Source of the DNA: Anastrepha obliqua
Taxonomy: Eukaryota; Arthropoda; Insecta; Diptera; Tephritidae
NCBI RefSeq assembly: GCF_027943255.1
Contig: NC_072893.1
Span: forward strand, 96,727,784 to 96,791,783
Reading direction: 5' to 3'
Length of the DNA: 64,000 bases
A program made the translations under genes and the position numbers. Numbering within the stretch: the stretch's first letter is position 1; every line of letters starts with the position of its first letter. Under the pieces are notes generated by a model. The model did no database searches and was not told where the DNA came from. It worked only from the letters and a program-made list of their open reading frames with translations. Below are positions 10,393-22,339 of this stretch, piece after piece.

Positions 10393-11385
10393 GTATTAGG
10401 TTAGGTTAGGTTGAAGCGGTTGTCCTGTGGGACACACTCAGGCTCATAGCCCATTGTGATGCCGCGTGGGGAGCTAGTCCCTGTCTCTCCTAAAACCAGT
10501 GTGTGCTTTTCAAACATTTTAAAATATCTCTGATTTCTGTAGAACTGAGATCTTCCAACTAAGACTGTGTTTATTTTCGCTTAGCAGAGATTCTGTGCGT
10601 TTAGCATTTAGAGTCGGCCACAGTTGACGGCCGATTTTGCAGGTGGCTTCATTGCGCCATCTTTCGTTTGCTTTCTTTACAATTTCTTCAAGGATGAGTA
10701 GCTTACATGTTTGTAAGGGAATGCCTATGTCATTGTCTATGCACTCATCAGTCAATTTAGTGCCGAGCCTCGCGAGTTCATCGGCTCTACAGTTACCCTC
10801 AGTGTCGCGATGGCCAGGAATCCATGTTACCTTTAGGTGAAATGACTCAACCATCTCGTTAAGAGCTTTGCGGCATTTCATGGCTACCTTGGAGGTTGTC
10901 GACTGTTTTGTGAGGGATTTTATCGCCCTGTCTCACATCGTCCCGTTCCCACTCTTCCCTTGAGGGTAGGAGGGTCGTAAACGATGTAATGACAAGTATA
11001 GGCGGGAGTGCATAGTCCACCAGTCCGGGAAGCCGCAAAGTGCCAGCCAGGACTTTGCCGTGACCGTAGCTCTTATTTAACCACTTACTTAGAGTGTTCA
11101 GCCTTATTGCCGCGCTGCGGGCGTTATATAATATATTGCCTGCAGATCTACCGGAAGGCAGCTTAGTGTCGCATATAATGTTTTCGATGGTGTGGTTGAC
11201 ATGGCGCCGGTTATCAGAACAGATGCTAGTCTTTGAACCTTGTCAAGTTTTTTGATGTTCACACCCTTCTGAAGGGCATCCCACCATATTACGATACCAT
11301 AGTGGAGAATTGGCATAACCACTGCTGTGTAGAGCCAATGTGTTATTCTGGGTTCCACTCCCCATTTTTTCCTAGTATGCATTTA
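10393..11385 (-). pseudogene. RNase H-bearing LINE, 3' part with internal deletions
   Basis: The minus strand from 11382 reads KKWGVEPRITHWLYTAVVMP and ILHYGIVIWWDAL (end of RT), then the linker with VQRLASVLITGAMSTTPSK. A deletion near 10880-10920 removes the first part of RNase H, including its DGS, E and SDSQ motifs. The sequence resumes with VTWIPGHRDTEGNCRADELA. A second deletion after about 10560 removes the Cys/His tail. The 3' end, on the plus strand, is GGTTAGGTTAGGTTG at 10398-10412. Confidence 0.75.
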
Positions 11386-12000
11386 TATTATTAAAATAAA
11401 TAAATCGTATTACCAATGGCATATACATATTATATGTATGTATGTATATAACACATTTCAACACTCATGCACATATACATTTATGCAAAGCTCACGCGAA
11501 CGAACAGACCTAAAAATGATCGAAAATGAAATGGATGTTAGGTTAGCTTGACTGGTTAGCAACGGTCCCGCGATCACTGTTGGAAAAAGGCATAGGAGAG
11601 ACGTAGGCTTAAAATTCTTGTCTCAAGCTCAAATCGAGAATGTCTTGCGTTACTTTCACCACTGCAGTGGCTCCATTCCAACTTTGTAAAAATATCTCCT
11701 ATTAAACTTTTGAGTGCACAACTCACCTTAGACCGAGGAAATTTTTTTCATATAAAAAGGGAAAAATATAGAATCAGATAAGTGTTAAGGTGTTAAAAAG
11801 TTCAAAAAAACATTGTGTCGTTAGATTTTAAACACTTTCACCCACTGAGAAATGATTGTGATAATGTGGAGCAGGCGCCCAAACAGGATTTTCTTCTTCG
11901 GGGGAGGGAGTTTTGTATATAATTCTCTCAAGCTTCTTAAAAAAACTGTAATACGACAAGACAAAATTATTTTTAATGAAAACTTATTAAATATAAATGG
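11386..12000. other. Unassigned AT-rich region
   Basis: No feature recognised. Confidence 0.4.
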
Positions 12001-12250
12001 CTGATGCGTGTCGAACCCCAAAACAATAGAAAAAGTTGTTTCTAATAGCGGTCGCCCCTCGGCAGGCAACGGCAAACCACTGAGTGATTTCAGCCATGAA
12101 AAAGCTCCTCATAAAAAATATCTGCCGTTCGGATTCGGTTTGAAGCTGTAGGTACCTCCTTTTGTGGAACGACGCACACTACAAATAGTAAGAGAAGCTC
12201 GGCCAAACCCCCAAACAGGGTGTAAGCACCAATTATATACTTATATATAA
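12001..12250 (+). repeat. tRNA-derived SINE, A box lost
   Basis: It begins at a B box-like CGTGTCGAACCCC, followed by CTCGGCAGGCAACGGCAAAC, the GTTCGGATTCGG core and the tail CACCAATTATATAC. Confidence 0.75.
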
Positions 12251-14502
12251 AAAAATACAAATCACAAAGGAACAAATAAGGGCACTCAGTATCACGATCT
12301 ATTTTGAATAATTTGTTGCTTGTTCGCAGCAATTTTTTTCTAAATTCTTAGCTTGCGGAGTCACATTCAACCGCTCTAGTGACATCTTACCTTCTCACTT
12401 GATTATAGCCAAATATTTTATCAAAAACTAGTTATTAAGAATAATTAAATTATATTTTAAGAAAAGACGTTGCTAAATAATTCTCTTATCTTAAGTGTTA
12501 TGAACAGTCTGGCAGCACGGTCAGGATAGATCCCACTGTGGCTCAAAAGCAACACTGAAATACGTGTCGATCGGTGATTGGTTGATGAAAAAAGAAGAAA
12601 ACGGGAGAAACATAGGAAATCGAAAGCCGTGTAGGAAAAAAGGCAGTACGCGAACAGAAGGCAGGGTAGACAGAGCAAGCAAATTTTTTTAATTTATTTT
12701 GTACAGCTTATTTAAATAAAGTCATTGAAATAAATAAATAAAGTTATTGAATTGAAAAAAATGTTTGCCAACATTAAGGGTACTTGAAAATTAAGACCTA
12801 TTCTACTTCGTCATACCTATAATAATTTTTGATTCACTTGATTAAAGTCGCAGAAGAAAATGTTAAGATAAAAAGGCGTTTTGATTGTAAACAGCCATTT
12901 GTTTTATGTAATAATGTGCATGACAATCATTCTTTACAATTACCTAAAAATTTCGATTTGGAATAGTTATGAAATTATGTAAGGTGATTCTAATAAAACT
13001 GCTTTAATCACATGAAATAAACTCCAAAAGCCCCCCTTGGTTGCGCGCGTGATGTTGAGCTAAGTCCTCTTGGGGTCCCAACTATCACGCATGGAAACTA
13101 ATGTTTGAAGTTGATTTGGCCCACTGTATTAGTGTCCAAATTTCAAAATAGCTTTTTTCACCCTCTGCACTATATTAACTATTCATTGGCCCCACAAAAA
13201 TTATTATTTTCGCTTAAGATTCAAGTTCTAAATAATAACTACGTTTTTGTTGTTTTGGCCAAAGATTTGAAGTAGCAACTTTTACCGCTGCGGTGACGAT
13301 ATTCAAAAAGTAACTATGGAATAAAAAATAAATAAAAAAATAAATGGAAAATAAATAAATAATAAAAATGTGGAACATAGATTATTCTCAAGCAAGGCCT
13401 ATATTGCTGCCATGAATTATCATTTAACTAATATAATTAACGATTGACTAGACAACTTCAAATTTGGCAAGGAAGAGAATAGCACGACTACTTTAACGTT
13501 TAAAGATATCATCATTTCTAAAACTTTTCCCAATATTCAAGAAGTTGAATGGCTATGTTCTTCACTTATCTGCGAATTGTATCTATTGAGAATTCTTATT
13601 TTTATTTCTATTTGGGGCTGTGTAAAATTTCCACATCGTACCGAATCGAGAAAGTTCTACTCTATTTTCATGCCAGTGGGGAAAATCATACAAGTGTAGG
13701 TGTGCATAAATGAATAAATATACCGATATACTCGTACATTAATATATAAAATATTCTCACTCATGTTCTGGATATTTGTAAAACCTTCGAAATTAGTTTA
13801 AATCCATATGAGTATTCAAGGCAAATTGCACTCAATTTAATCATTTCTAAATGTAAATGTTTATGTGCATGAGTGTATAGCGTATGTGCGTTTACATTTG
13901 TAACGGAAATATGGCGACATTTTCCAGGAAATTAGCAATGAATTCACGTTTGAAATCAGCGTGGAGGGATACTAAAGCGTACACTTAAAGTTTTATTAAC
14001 AGTTGATTCTATGAACTGGTGGCATGCGATTGAATTTGTTAAATAAAATTAAGAAAGTTGGTTTGACTCATTGTTGTATGCTGGAAAGGCATTTTCAATT
14101 CCCAAACACGTACTGCGAGAGGTAGTGGTTATCTCGGCCAGGGTCAATATTCGCAGCACAGTTGTGTACCCTACACCTAGATTGACTTAATAACAGCAGG
14201 ATTTGAAAATACAAAAAAATAGCAGATGGCCTTATGTCTTTACAAGCGGACGAAGAAAACTAGACAAAAGTTTTCCGTCCTTTAAGTTATTTTGTAAGAG
14301 CTTTTATTAGAATAAAGTAGTAGTTCGGTTGTGTGTTATTATTTGTAAACTTGAAATTCCTGAACTATAACTGGATTTTAGGCGATAATGTTGGTGCACT
14401 TAGACCTGCTAAGTATGAGCCTACGAGGCTGTGGACGAATATTCGACTGATAACCTCAACTGCCTAGAAATTCAAAAAATGTATTTCAAAAAAATTGTCT
14501 TT
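12251..14502. other. Long unassigned AT-rich region
   Basis: No coding frame with recognisable motifs. 13030-13090 contains an imperfect inverted GCGTGAT/ATCACGC pair; otherwise nothing. Confidence 0.4.
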
Positions 14503-15510
14503 ATGACCCATTAATTCGATGTTTTGAGTGCTCAAAAATGCAGTTGTTTGAGCCGATGTGTGAGAGCTCGCATTGTCCTGGTGAAGAGTGATCCGTCTTT
14601 GGCGATTGGTTTTCCTAATTTCTTGGAAGACAACTGGCAAACAAATGGTTGTGTACCACTCAAAATTTGCTGTTCTGCGTTGTTCTAGTGGTACGGTTGC
14701 GACATGTCCAGTTTTTCCAAAAAAACAGGCGACCATTTGCTTGAAAGTGCTTCGTGCGCGAACAACTTTTGTTGGATTTGGCTCATCTTGACACACCCAT
14801 ACAGTCGACTGCTGTTTACTTTCGGGCTCATACGCGTAAATCCATGATTCATCACCTGTCACGATGTCATAGACGTGTTTCGAAGCCCCGCGATCGTATT
14901 TTTTGAGCATTTCCTTCGACCAATCGACACGAGCCTTTTTTTGAGCGATTGACAAATTGTGTGCGATCCAACGCGAACAAATTTTTTTGACAGTCAAATG
15001 TTTATGCAATATTGAATGTATGCTAGTCCCACTAATGCCTAAGATTGTCTCAATCTCACGATAGGTCACATGACGATCTTGCAATATCAGTTCGCGCACA
15101 GCATCAATGGTTTTCGGAACAACAACTGACGACCTTCTTGGACGACCTTCACGAAATTCGTCTTGGAGTGAACTACGACCACGATTGAATCCACCATACC
15201 ATCGATAAACACTGGTCCTTGATGGAGCTTCATCGGCAAAAAATGAATTAAGTTCATCCATGCAATGTTGCTGAGTTAATCCACGTCGAAAGTTGTAAAA
15301 AATAATCGCACGAAAATGTTCACGATTTAATTCCATTTTTGGACCGAGATGAATCTTTTAAGTTTATGTAAACAACACAAATAGCGCTGGTATTTCAAAA
15401 CGTTCTGAGTACGTAAAAGCCAAAAAATGTCAAACTTTGCGATACAGTTGTCAGTTGCCAGATTGCAACACCAGGGTTACCAAATCCTGCCAAATAAAAG
15501 GCACCCCTCG
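14503..15510 (-). pseudogene. mariner (DD34D) transposase, 3'-truncated copy
   Basis: The frame begins at 15336 with MELNREHFRAIIFYNFRRGL. It carries the N-terminal helix-turn-helix, a second HTH (TYREIETILGISGTSIHSIL), VTGDESWIYAYEP with the first catalytic Asp and ITLHQDNASSHTS with the second. It runs open for about 278 codons to IELMGH, then breaks into unrelated sequence at about 14502, losing the third Asp and the 3' inverted repeat. The 5' repeat survives at 15481-15510 (AAAAGGCACCCCTCG) with TA at 15511. The full copy at 45876-47138 is very similar by eye and fixes the breakpoint. Confidence 0.85.
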
Positions 15511-15512
15511 TA

Positions 15513-17018
15513 AAATGCCTGAAATTCAATTAAATAAATATAATTAACTCCCCCCTTGCAAGCCACCTATAATCATCTTTGTTTTTAATGCCTTTTGTTA
15601 AATCTAAGTTGTTTCATTTTCCTTTGAAATATGCTTATTTATACATAATAAACAAGAAGCGCCACACCGAACTCCTTATAGTTTTTCGTTCAATATTTTT
15701 GGCCATTTTATTCGTATACGTTTGGTATAACGTCTATTGGCGTAACTGAAACTGTTAATTTCAAAATGTCATAACTTTTTTTAAAAAAATCGTACAATAA
15801 TTTAAAAAAATGGGTTTTAAAGCTAAAGAGTTGTACTATGCGACCTTTTCGTCGAAAATTGAAAAAAAAAATTTCTATCCCAAAAAAATTATCAAAAATG
15901 GCTAAAATGGCCATTTTTTGACCTTTTAGGCTTCATTTACCAAAAATCCTGACGTGAGGGAGCATTTTGAAGATCAGATTCGTTTTCAGCGCATAAAACA
16001 CTACAAGAAACAGGTACAGCCATTCTAGAAACTGAAAAAAGTTAAATTTCGCAGACCTGTGTTATTGTATATTAAACCTCGGCAAAGAGTCTCCTAATGA
16101 AAACCCGCAGCTATTTGTCCAACGCTGTCGCTTGACTTGGCAATTATGAGGCTTAAAATAATGCTGAAGTTTATTGACTTGGCTCCTGCTACATAGCACA
16201 TCGTTCGTAATTCCGTTTAATTTAATTAATTAAAATATTCCACGCAGCTTAAAATTTGAAATTGAAACTAACAAAAAATTAAATTAAATTAAAATTAAAT
16301 TAAAATAAAATAACCCATTGTACGATGTGCCTCGTACTCTGAGCACGCATATAGCAAACTTGACTCTATTTCATCTCACAAAACTGCGGTTTCGTTCTTT
16401 AATATTACGCGGTACATCAAGATATGCCTCCATTTCTTAGTGGAAAAATATAGTAGATGCTGGATTTTTGATTATTCGCGGCTAGAAATTGTATATTTAT
16501 TATAGACCCATAGAAATTAACACTCTACAATGCCTTGGTTTGTAGAGTAATGGTTGATGAGATCTAATTGGCATCAAATTCCGATTGTCCCTAAATACAT
16601 ATTACATATGTATATTGTCCCAAATATTCTTGTTTTCATTAAGGCTATTCCTTATTACTGCTGTGGGGCTCCGGATTTCAATTCCTGATTGGACGGTTAT
16701 CATTTCTCTGCCTCGCTCATTTCCACTATCAAACCGGATCTCGTGTATTCCATTTAAGTTCTTACTATTATTGTGTCTAAGTCTTAATTTTAATTATAAA
16801 TATATGCATATATAGCTAAACTTAATGCCATTATCTTCCGAGTTATTAGTTTTAGGTTGCTTTTGAAATTTATAACTTCCAACCAGTGGATGTATTATAA
16901 AAGACCTATAAGTCTTACAGATACAGCATCAACGGGGGATCTAAACAACCACACAATTTTTCAGCACTAAATATTATACTTATACGTATATAAAAATTGT
17001 TCTCAAAAATACATACCG
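15513..17018. other. Unassigned AT-rich region
   Basis: Homopolymer-rich; no feature recognised. Confidence 0.4.
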
Positions 17019-17955
17019 TGGCTCACAATTTGAAATAAAACATGCTTTCGTTTAAAATATAAAGAAAAAATAGTTTCGAACATTCACGATATATGGTTTA
17101 GTAGAAAAAACTTAACACAAACTAAACAGGCAACTCACAGCCAAAGTTATGCAATCCGAAGAAGACATTGCTTACAACTACATATTGTAGCCGAAAATGT
17201 GCTGGCATCATGCCCAGCACTGATGCATAAACAGGACAAACACCTGGGTAAACATATTTTATCTGTGGAAGAAATAAATTTCCATAAAAGAACACAAATA
17301 CTAAAATTGATTGAGGAAGCTGGGCTCAGATAAATACTCTAAATCCATGAAGGGTGCAATGGATCTTCTAGCGCGCAGAGCTAAATCCTTCGTAATAATG
17401 ATGATGATGATTATATTAATAAAAACTATGGGGTATCCCCTTTTAGCATTAAGAGCTTGGAGTCTCTTTGGAATCGATTCCCCCAATTTCTTATAATATT
17501 CAGGACACATTTTTTGCCATTCCACTTTTAGCGCCTTTTTGGGGTCATATTGGTTTCGAGTTTGATATTTAGGTATCTCTTTATCTAAAGAGTTTTTCAA
17601 TAAGGGCGGGTAGATGTTGAAATGGAATAAAATGGAGTTTGCTGTGTGGCACGTAACGCCACCCTGCTGGAACCACATGTCGTCTAGGTCCATATGGTTC
17701 AATATGGGACATAAGAAATTGGAAGGGCCACCACGTCTACCGAAAAATGGGCGCAATGCGCGCAACGTTTGCGTTAATGAACACTCATTTTGATAATAAA
17801 GTTTTATCATTTGAACGTGCTGTTCAATCGTGTAACTTGCCATAATGATTTGGCATAAACAACTGAATAATAAACAAAAGATTTGACAGAACAAGCCAAA
17901 ACAAAATGGCTGCCACAGGGCGCCAAAAACGACCCGCGCCAATTGAAAAACCTTT
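17019..17955 (-). mobile_element. Composite of DD41D and Tc1-like remnants
   Basis: The right end (minus-strand start) is a DD41D-type inverted repeat, AAAGGTTTTTCAATTGG read inward from 17955, next to TA. The left side holds a Tc1-like C-terminus (17435-17610), and at 17019 TACCGTGGCTCACAATTTG looks like a Tc1-type terminal repeat read inward. The left boundary is uncertain. Confidence 0.5.
17301..17942 (-). pseudogene. Mosaic reading frame: DD41D N-terminus, DD41D core piece, Tc1 C-terminus
   Basis: An open frame of 213 codons. From about 17843, MASYTIEQHVQMIKLYYQNE and CSLTQTLRALRPFFG form a DD41D N-terminal helix-turn-helix. After a large deletion comes HMDLDDMWFQQGGVTCHTAN, the second catalytic site with Asp changed to Gly. 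It is followed by KKALKVEWQKMCPEYYKKLG and ESIPKRLQALNAKRG, the pattern of a Tc1-type transposase C-terminus. The final 45 codons are low complexity (poly-Ile). I think the frame is fortuitously open rather than a functional fusion. Confidence 0.65.
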
Positions 17956-17956
17956 T

Positions 17957-20254
17957 AGAACCGAACACAGATTCTCATAACAGTCAAATATCTATCGATA
18001 TTCGAAAAATATTCGCATAATTCCAAATTGAGCAACGCAGGGACTAAATTTAACCATTTCAGAGATTTTCTTGGGTTTTACCATTTTTATAGTGATTTAA
18101 TACTATTTCACGCACTCTAACAGATGTTTGGCGACTCTTTCATTCATTTCTTGTGCGCGATCGCGACCATTTAGCGTTAAATATCACTGTTTTATTGCTA
18201 GACACTAATTTCATTTTCTGCGTATATAAAATTTGGCACAACTTTGATGCAACTAAAAGTCACGCACTTACTTTTAGTTTGGCTTCATATTTAGGTATAG
18301 ATACTTTACATGCTTGCTTTTGTTATTTTTAGACAATACTCGTATAATGTGTTTTCTCTCCAAAATACATAAACATTTGTAATTAAATAAAAATAGCAAA
18401 AATCCAATTGGTGGGACTATACATTTGCATAATTTTAGCTTAATATCGCCATTAGTGATTGCTGCATCATTTTACCTATGAGTGACTGTATGTATGTAGG
18501 TATCATTAGTTGGGACAGAATTTTACGCGCTAATCTACGGTTGTTTATTATTAGCTATAGTATAGTCAAAGCAAAAGTGAAAAGTAAAAGTAAACAAAAA
18601 AGAAGGATAAACTTAAAAAGGTTAATTTGTCCAAATCATTTTATTAAAATGTACTAATTTATTTACAGACTATTAATTTTCTCTAAACGTTTTATTTTCT
18701 TGTTGAATACAATTTGCTTTCACACCCACATCAGAACTGCCTTCTATTCATTTCAGCATTACAAGAATTATAAAATAGAAAACGAATTCCTCAAAACCTA
18801 TTTTTATATAAAGAAAATTATTAAAGCGAAGTTTAAATGTGCATTTGAACATTTTGGATCCTGTGAATGATTTGAGCATCAGACTAAAGAGTTGGTATAC
18901 TTCAAGTGTAGTATGTCCTTGAGCTGGCATATCACTTCAATTATATCATCAAAAAGTAGTTCAGTAGCACTTTATGTTTAAATTTATATTCGCAATCATT
19001 AAAACTGCACAAGTTCATTGCCTTTAATTTAAATTACAATAGCAAAAGCCGCTGTAAGTGTACGTTGTTCCTCTGATTTCTGTTTCCTTAATTCTTCCAA
19101 CTTCTTTTTAGGTAAAGACGCAACGAATATTTGAAAATTTACCCAGGTGCTACAAAAAGTCATTAATTACGTTTCAAACCAAATGAATTCTTCCTACAAT
19201 GCCTACTGAATGAAAAGACATAAACATTATGTTGCCATTGACTTTTATGTTGATTCATACGCACTGCTTTTGACATTGATAAATTAAAGTTTTTGTCCAA
19301 TGAAATATGATGGACTTCCTGCACTTCCACAGGTTGAGTGATTCAACTGGTAAAACTGATTGACAGCAACTAGGTAGAAGAGTTCGAAGTTGCTATATTA
19401 AGCTTAGCATAAGGTAAGGTACTACATATTTGCGTAATTGGGCATTTTTCGCATAAGTGTCTGAATATAAAGAGTGTTTATTTAAGAGCATGACAACTTA
19501 GAATGATAATACAAAATAGAAATATTGTTGGAATGATTTTTTTTTTGTTAATATGGTACATAATTTCATGTTCTTAAGTTTTTTAATATGATATCCGACA
19601 TACATACATTCGCCGCGGCTACGAGTTACATGGTTCATTCGATCAATCCAATTTTTGACTACTTTTCCAATAAATCTGAATAATAAATCTAATGAGGCAC
19701 AAGCGACGACGAATCGATATTTTAGCGTCAGCTTCAATATTTCACTCTATGAACTTAGCGAGCAGATTTATTTTTTTTTTTTTTTTCAAAGTGAATTTCC
19801 ACACTTTGGAAGCTTTTCTCTGGCGTTAAACGATTCATGATGACTTACCAAAGCTTAAGGATCAGAAATGTCAACACAGTTTGCCATTCTCAGTTGTCGA
19901 ATCATAGTTATCGATATCGATAGTTCTCATGCAGCTAAAACACTACCCGATACTTGTTTAATAGCTGTTGATATAATCTTGCAAAGTCCCCAGTCAAGTG
20001 CTATTCATTACTTTTAATGCAATGAGTGGTGTGATTTGTTTTAAATGCTTCAATTAATCTGTTAATGCATCACAGGCTTATCTTCACTTCTCTTTTATTT
20101 AAATATTATCGAAATTTTTTATCAGCTGTTTAATCAATTCAATCCACGTTATTTTTATTTTGAAGTAGGTTATTGGTTTCTTCCTCTGCTCTCCGTCTTT
20201 ATTATCTACTTTCTGATACAAATTAATTATCAAATTGGATTTTTGAATAACTTT
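17957..20254. other. Long unassigned AT-rich region
   Basis: No coding feature recognised. It contains the 14-bp palindrome listed at 19909. Confidence 0.4.
19909..19922. repeat. TATCGATATCGATA palindrome
   Basis: Two overlapping TATCGATA sites. In flies TATCGATA is the DRE bound by DREF in housekeeping promoters; there is no gene here to link it to, so function is unsupported. Confidence 0.3.
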
Positions 20255-20990
20255 TTTTACTAAATAATATTATGATTTTGAGTGAAAGAAATCTTTATAA
20301 TCTTTTCTGCTAATTGGATAGGATGACATCTATCTGGTAGCTGCCGCCAGTGTTGACACATATTGGAGCCTATTTCTTTGCATTTTCTATGACTTTCCGT
20401 CAATATGCAATGGCAATATCCATTTGAGCCTGTGCTGTGTGTGAGGGTGCATCGTCTTGTTGATGCCACATGTGCACCAAAAACCGATGAACCAATCCCG
20501 CGAATCAGAAGTCGTTTATCATGTCCCTGTCCTCAAAATAGCGTCCAATAGCCTTCTCAAAAAAAATACGATCCAATCGCCGCACCACACAGGGGCTTTG
20601 AGTGGATCTAAAGACTCTTCGTGCATTAGATGCGAATTTGGATGCTCCAAAAATAAAGATTTGGTTTTTCCGCTTAAATGGAAATGCGTCTTGTCGCTCA
20701 TGATGATTTTCGGCACAAAATCGCGCTGTGCGTTGTTGAGATTGAGGATAGTTCACATTTGACTTACACTCAGCAGGCAATATCTAATGCACGATTTGCT
20801 TTGTACGGGAACATAGGTATGTGTGTAAGTCTATCACTAAAATTTGTCTGCTGATGGCCAATTGCGTGACCCGTCGTATAGTTGATGTTTCTTCGTTCTC
20901 AGTGGAATCGGCAGCCACAGCCGCGATGTTCTCGGCTGAACGACTGTCTATTTCATAAGAGTCGAATATGATTGACGGACGAGACCATTT
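20255..20990 (-). pseudogene. DD41D-type transposase, degraded
   Basis: Minus strand: RSAENIAAVAADSTENEE (linker and second HTH region near 20930), PKIIMSDKTHFHLSGKTKS with the first catalytic Asp, APVWCGDW, EDRDMINDF, then a gap and WHQQDDAPSHTAQAQMDIAI with the second Asp. Several frame changes separate these. The third Asp region is not identifiable, and no inverted repeats are visible. The GNAWxK-type N-terminus is also missing. Confidence 0.65.
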
Positions 20991-21489
20991 GCAGTAATTA
21001 TAATATCCTGCGATTGGGTGAGTATCACTTTGAGAAAAATATGTGATTCATACGCAAAATAAAAACAAACTCCCTGAGTATAAAATATAATATGTAAAAA
21101 TAGGTCCCATAAATGGCATGCCTTTAAATATTCCTACAAAACATGAATCCATTAAAAAAATGTCGTTGAGCTGGATAAATAGCTTTTAGGGAAAAATTAA
21201 TTCGTACACCACAAACATATCTCGTAAAAATATGTAACATAACGCTTTGTCTCCTTCAACCGTTTTCTGAAGTAAGTAATTATCGACCAATTTCTACGCT
21301 ATCGACAGTTTCTAATCATTTTGAAACCATCCAACAGATGTCCTTTGCTACAAAAACTTAGTTTCGTGCAATGAGCAACGATTCGACACTGTATGCTCCA
21401 CAGTGTCAGATCTTGCCATTCGACTGCGTTTACGCGATTTTTTTTAACATTTTTTTATATGTATAAATTATACTCGCTTGGATTCCACT
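20991..21489. other. Unassigned AT-rich region
   Basis: No feature recognised. Confidence 0.4.
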
Positions 21490-22335
21490 CTGTTTTCTTG
21501 TAGTGGTTAAAATGGTATTTATGCGGAAAGCGTTGTGTAGTCCCAATTGAAACATTTAGTCCTCTGAAACCATCAGTGCCTGCTCTAGAGTGCCTCAGGG
21601 AAGTGTTTTAGGTTTTCTGCTTTTTGTCTTACTTATCAACCAGATTTCATTCGCTAATTTTTTGTTTTATGCTGAGGAGTTATATGCTGGGGAGAAATAT
21701 TTTCAGATGCACATAGTCCAACGGATGCATGTAGGCCTCAAGCAGATGTAAACAAATTGTGACGAGGTGTCACAAATCACGGCTTTCTTTAAATATCAAA
21801 AAATATCATCATGTCACTTTTTCAAAAATCCCTACTGTTTTTCATAATTCCATAGCATATCTAATCCCCTCGGCAGGCAATGCCAAACCTCCGAGTGTAT
21901 TTCTGCCATGAAAAAGCTCCTCATAAAAATATCTGCCGTTCGGAGTCGGCTTGAAACTGTAGGTCCCTCCATTTGTGGAACAACATCAAGGCATACACCG
22001 CAAATAGGAGGAGGAGCTCGGCCCAACACCTAACAGAAGTGTACGCGCCAATTATATATATATATATAGCATATCTAATATTGTACTTCAATCTGTTGAA
22101 AAATCCAAAGATTTTGATGTAATTTTTGAGAGTCGTTTTCATTTAATCGTTACATTAATTTCGTCTTGACAAAATCATATTCTATCTTAGGCTTGGTGCG
22201 ATGGAATAGCTCAAATTTTACGGAGACTTACAACCTGAAGTTGCTATTAACGTGCGCTATAGGTTGGAAAATGCTGCAATTATTTGGAGGCCATACCATA
22301 CATTTTTAATCGAAAGGATCTAACGTGTAAAATAT
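21490..22335 (+). pseudogene. Jockey/CR1-like LINE reverse transcriptase, split by a SINE
   Basis: Plus-strand pieces before the SINE read RVPQGSVLGFLLFVLLINQI and SFANFLFYAEELYAG, where the usual YADD has become YAEE. The piece after the SINE reads SFNRYINFVLTKSYSILGLV followed by RWNSSNFTETYN and, in another frame, RLENAAIIWRPYHTFLIERI. Both are consecutive parts of one RT domain. Multiple frame changes; only a relic. Confidence 0.65.
21866..22065 (+). repeat. tRNA-derived SINE, 5'-truncated, with 14-bp target duplication
   Basis: The copy starts CCCCTCGGCAGGCAATGCC, has the family core and ends GTACGCGCCAATTATATATA. An exact duplication ATAGCATATCTAAT occurs at 21852-21865 and 22066-22079. 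5' truncation with a 14-bp duplication is the mark of target-primed reverse transcription. Confidence 0.9.
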
Positions 22336-22339
22336 GGTT

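Noticed and set aside
10396..10412. GGTTAGGTTAGGTTG, also GTTAGGTTAGTTAGG near 48655 and CAACCTAACCTAACC near 58865, resembling insect telomere repeats (TTAGG)n
   Set aside because: Each lies exactly at the 3' end of a LINE frame and UTR, so these are LINE tails; flies also lack TTAGG telomeres.
12251..14502. Searched for an unrecognised element with inverted ends or direct flanking repeats
   Set aside because: Only short, imperfect inverted matches (GCGTGAT/ATCACGC near 13050); no pair of ends with target duplication could be found by eye.
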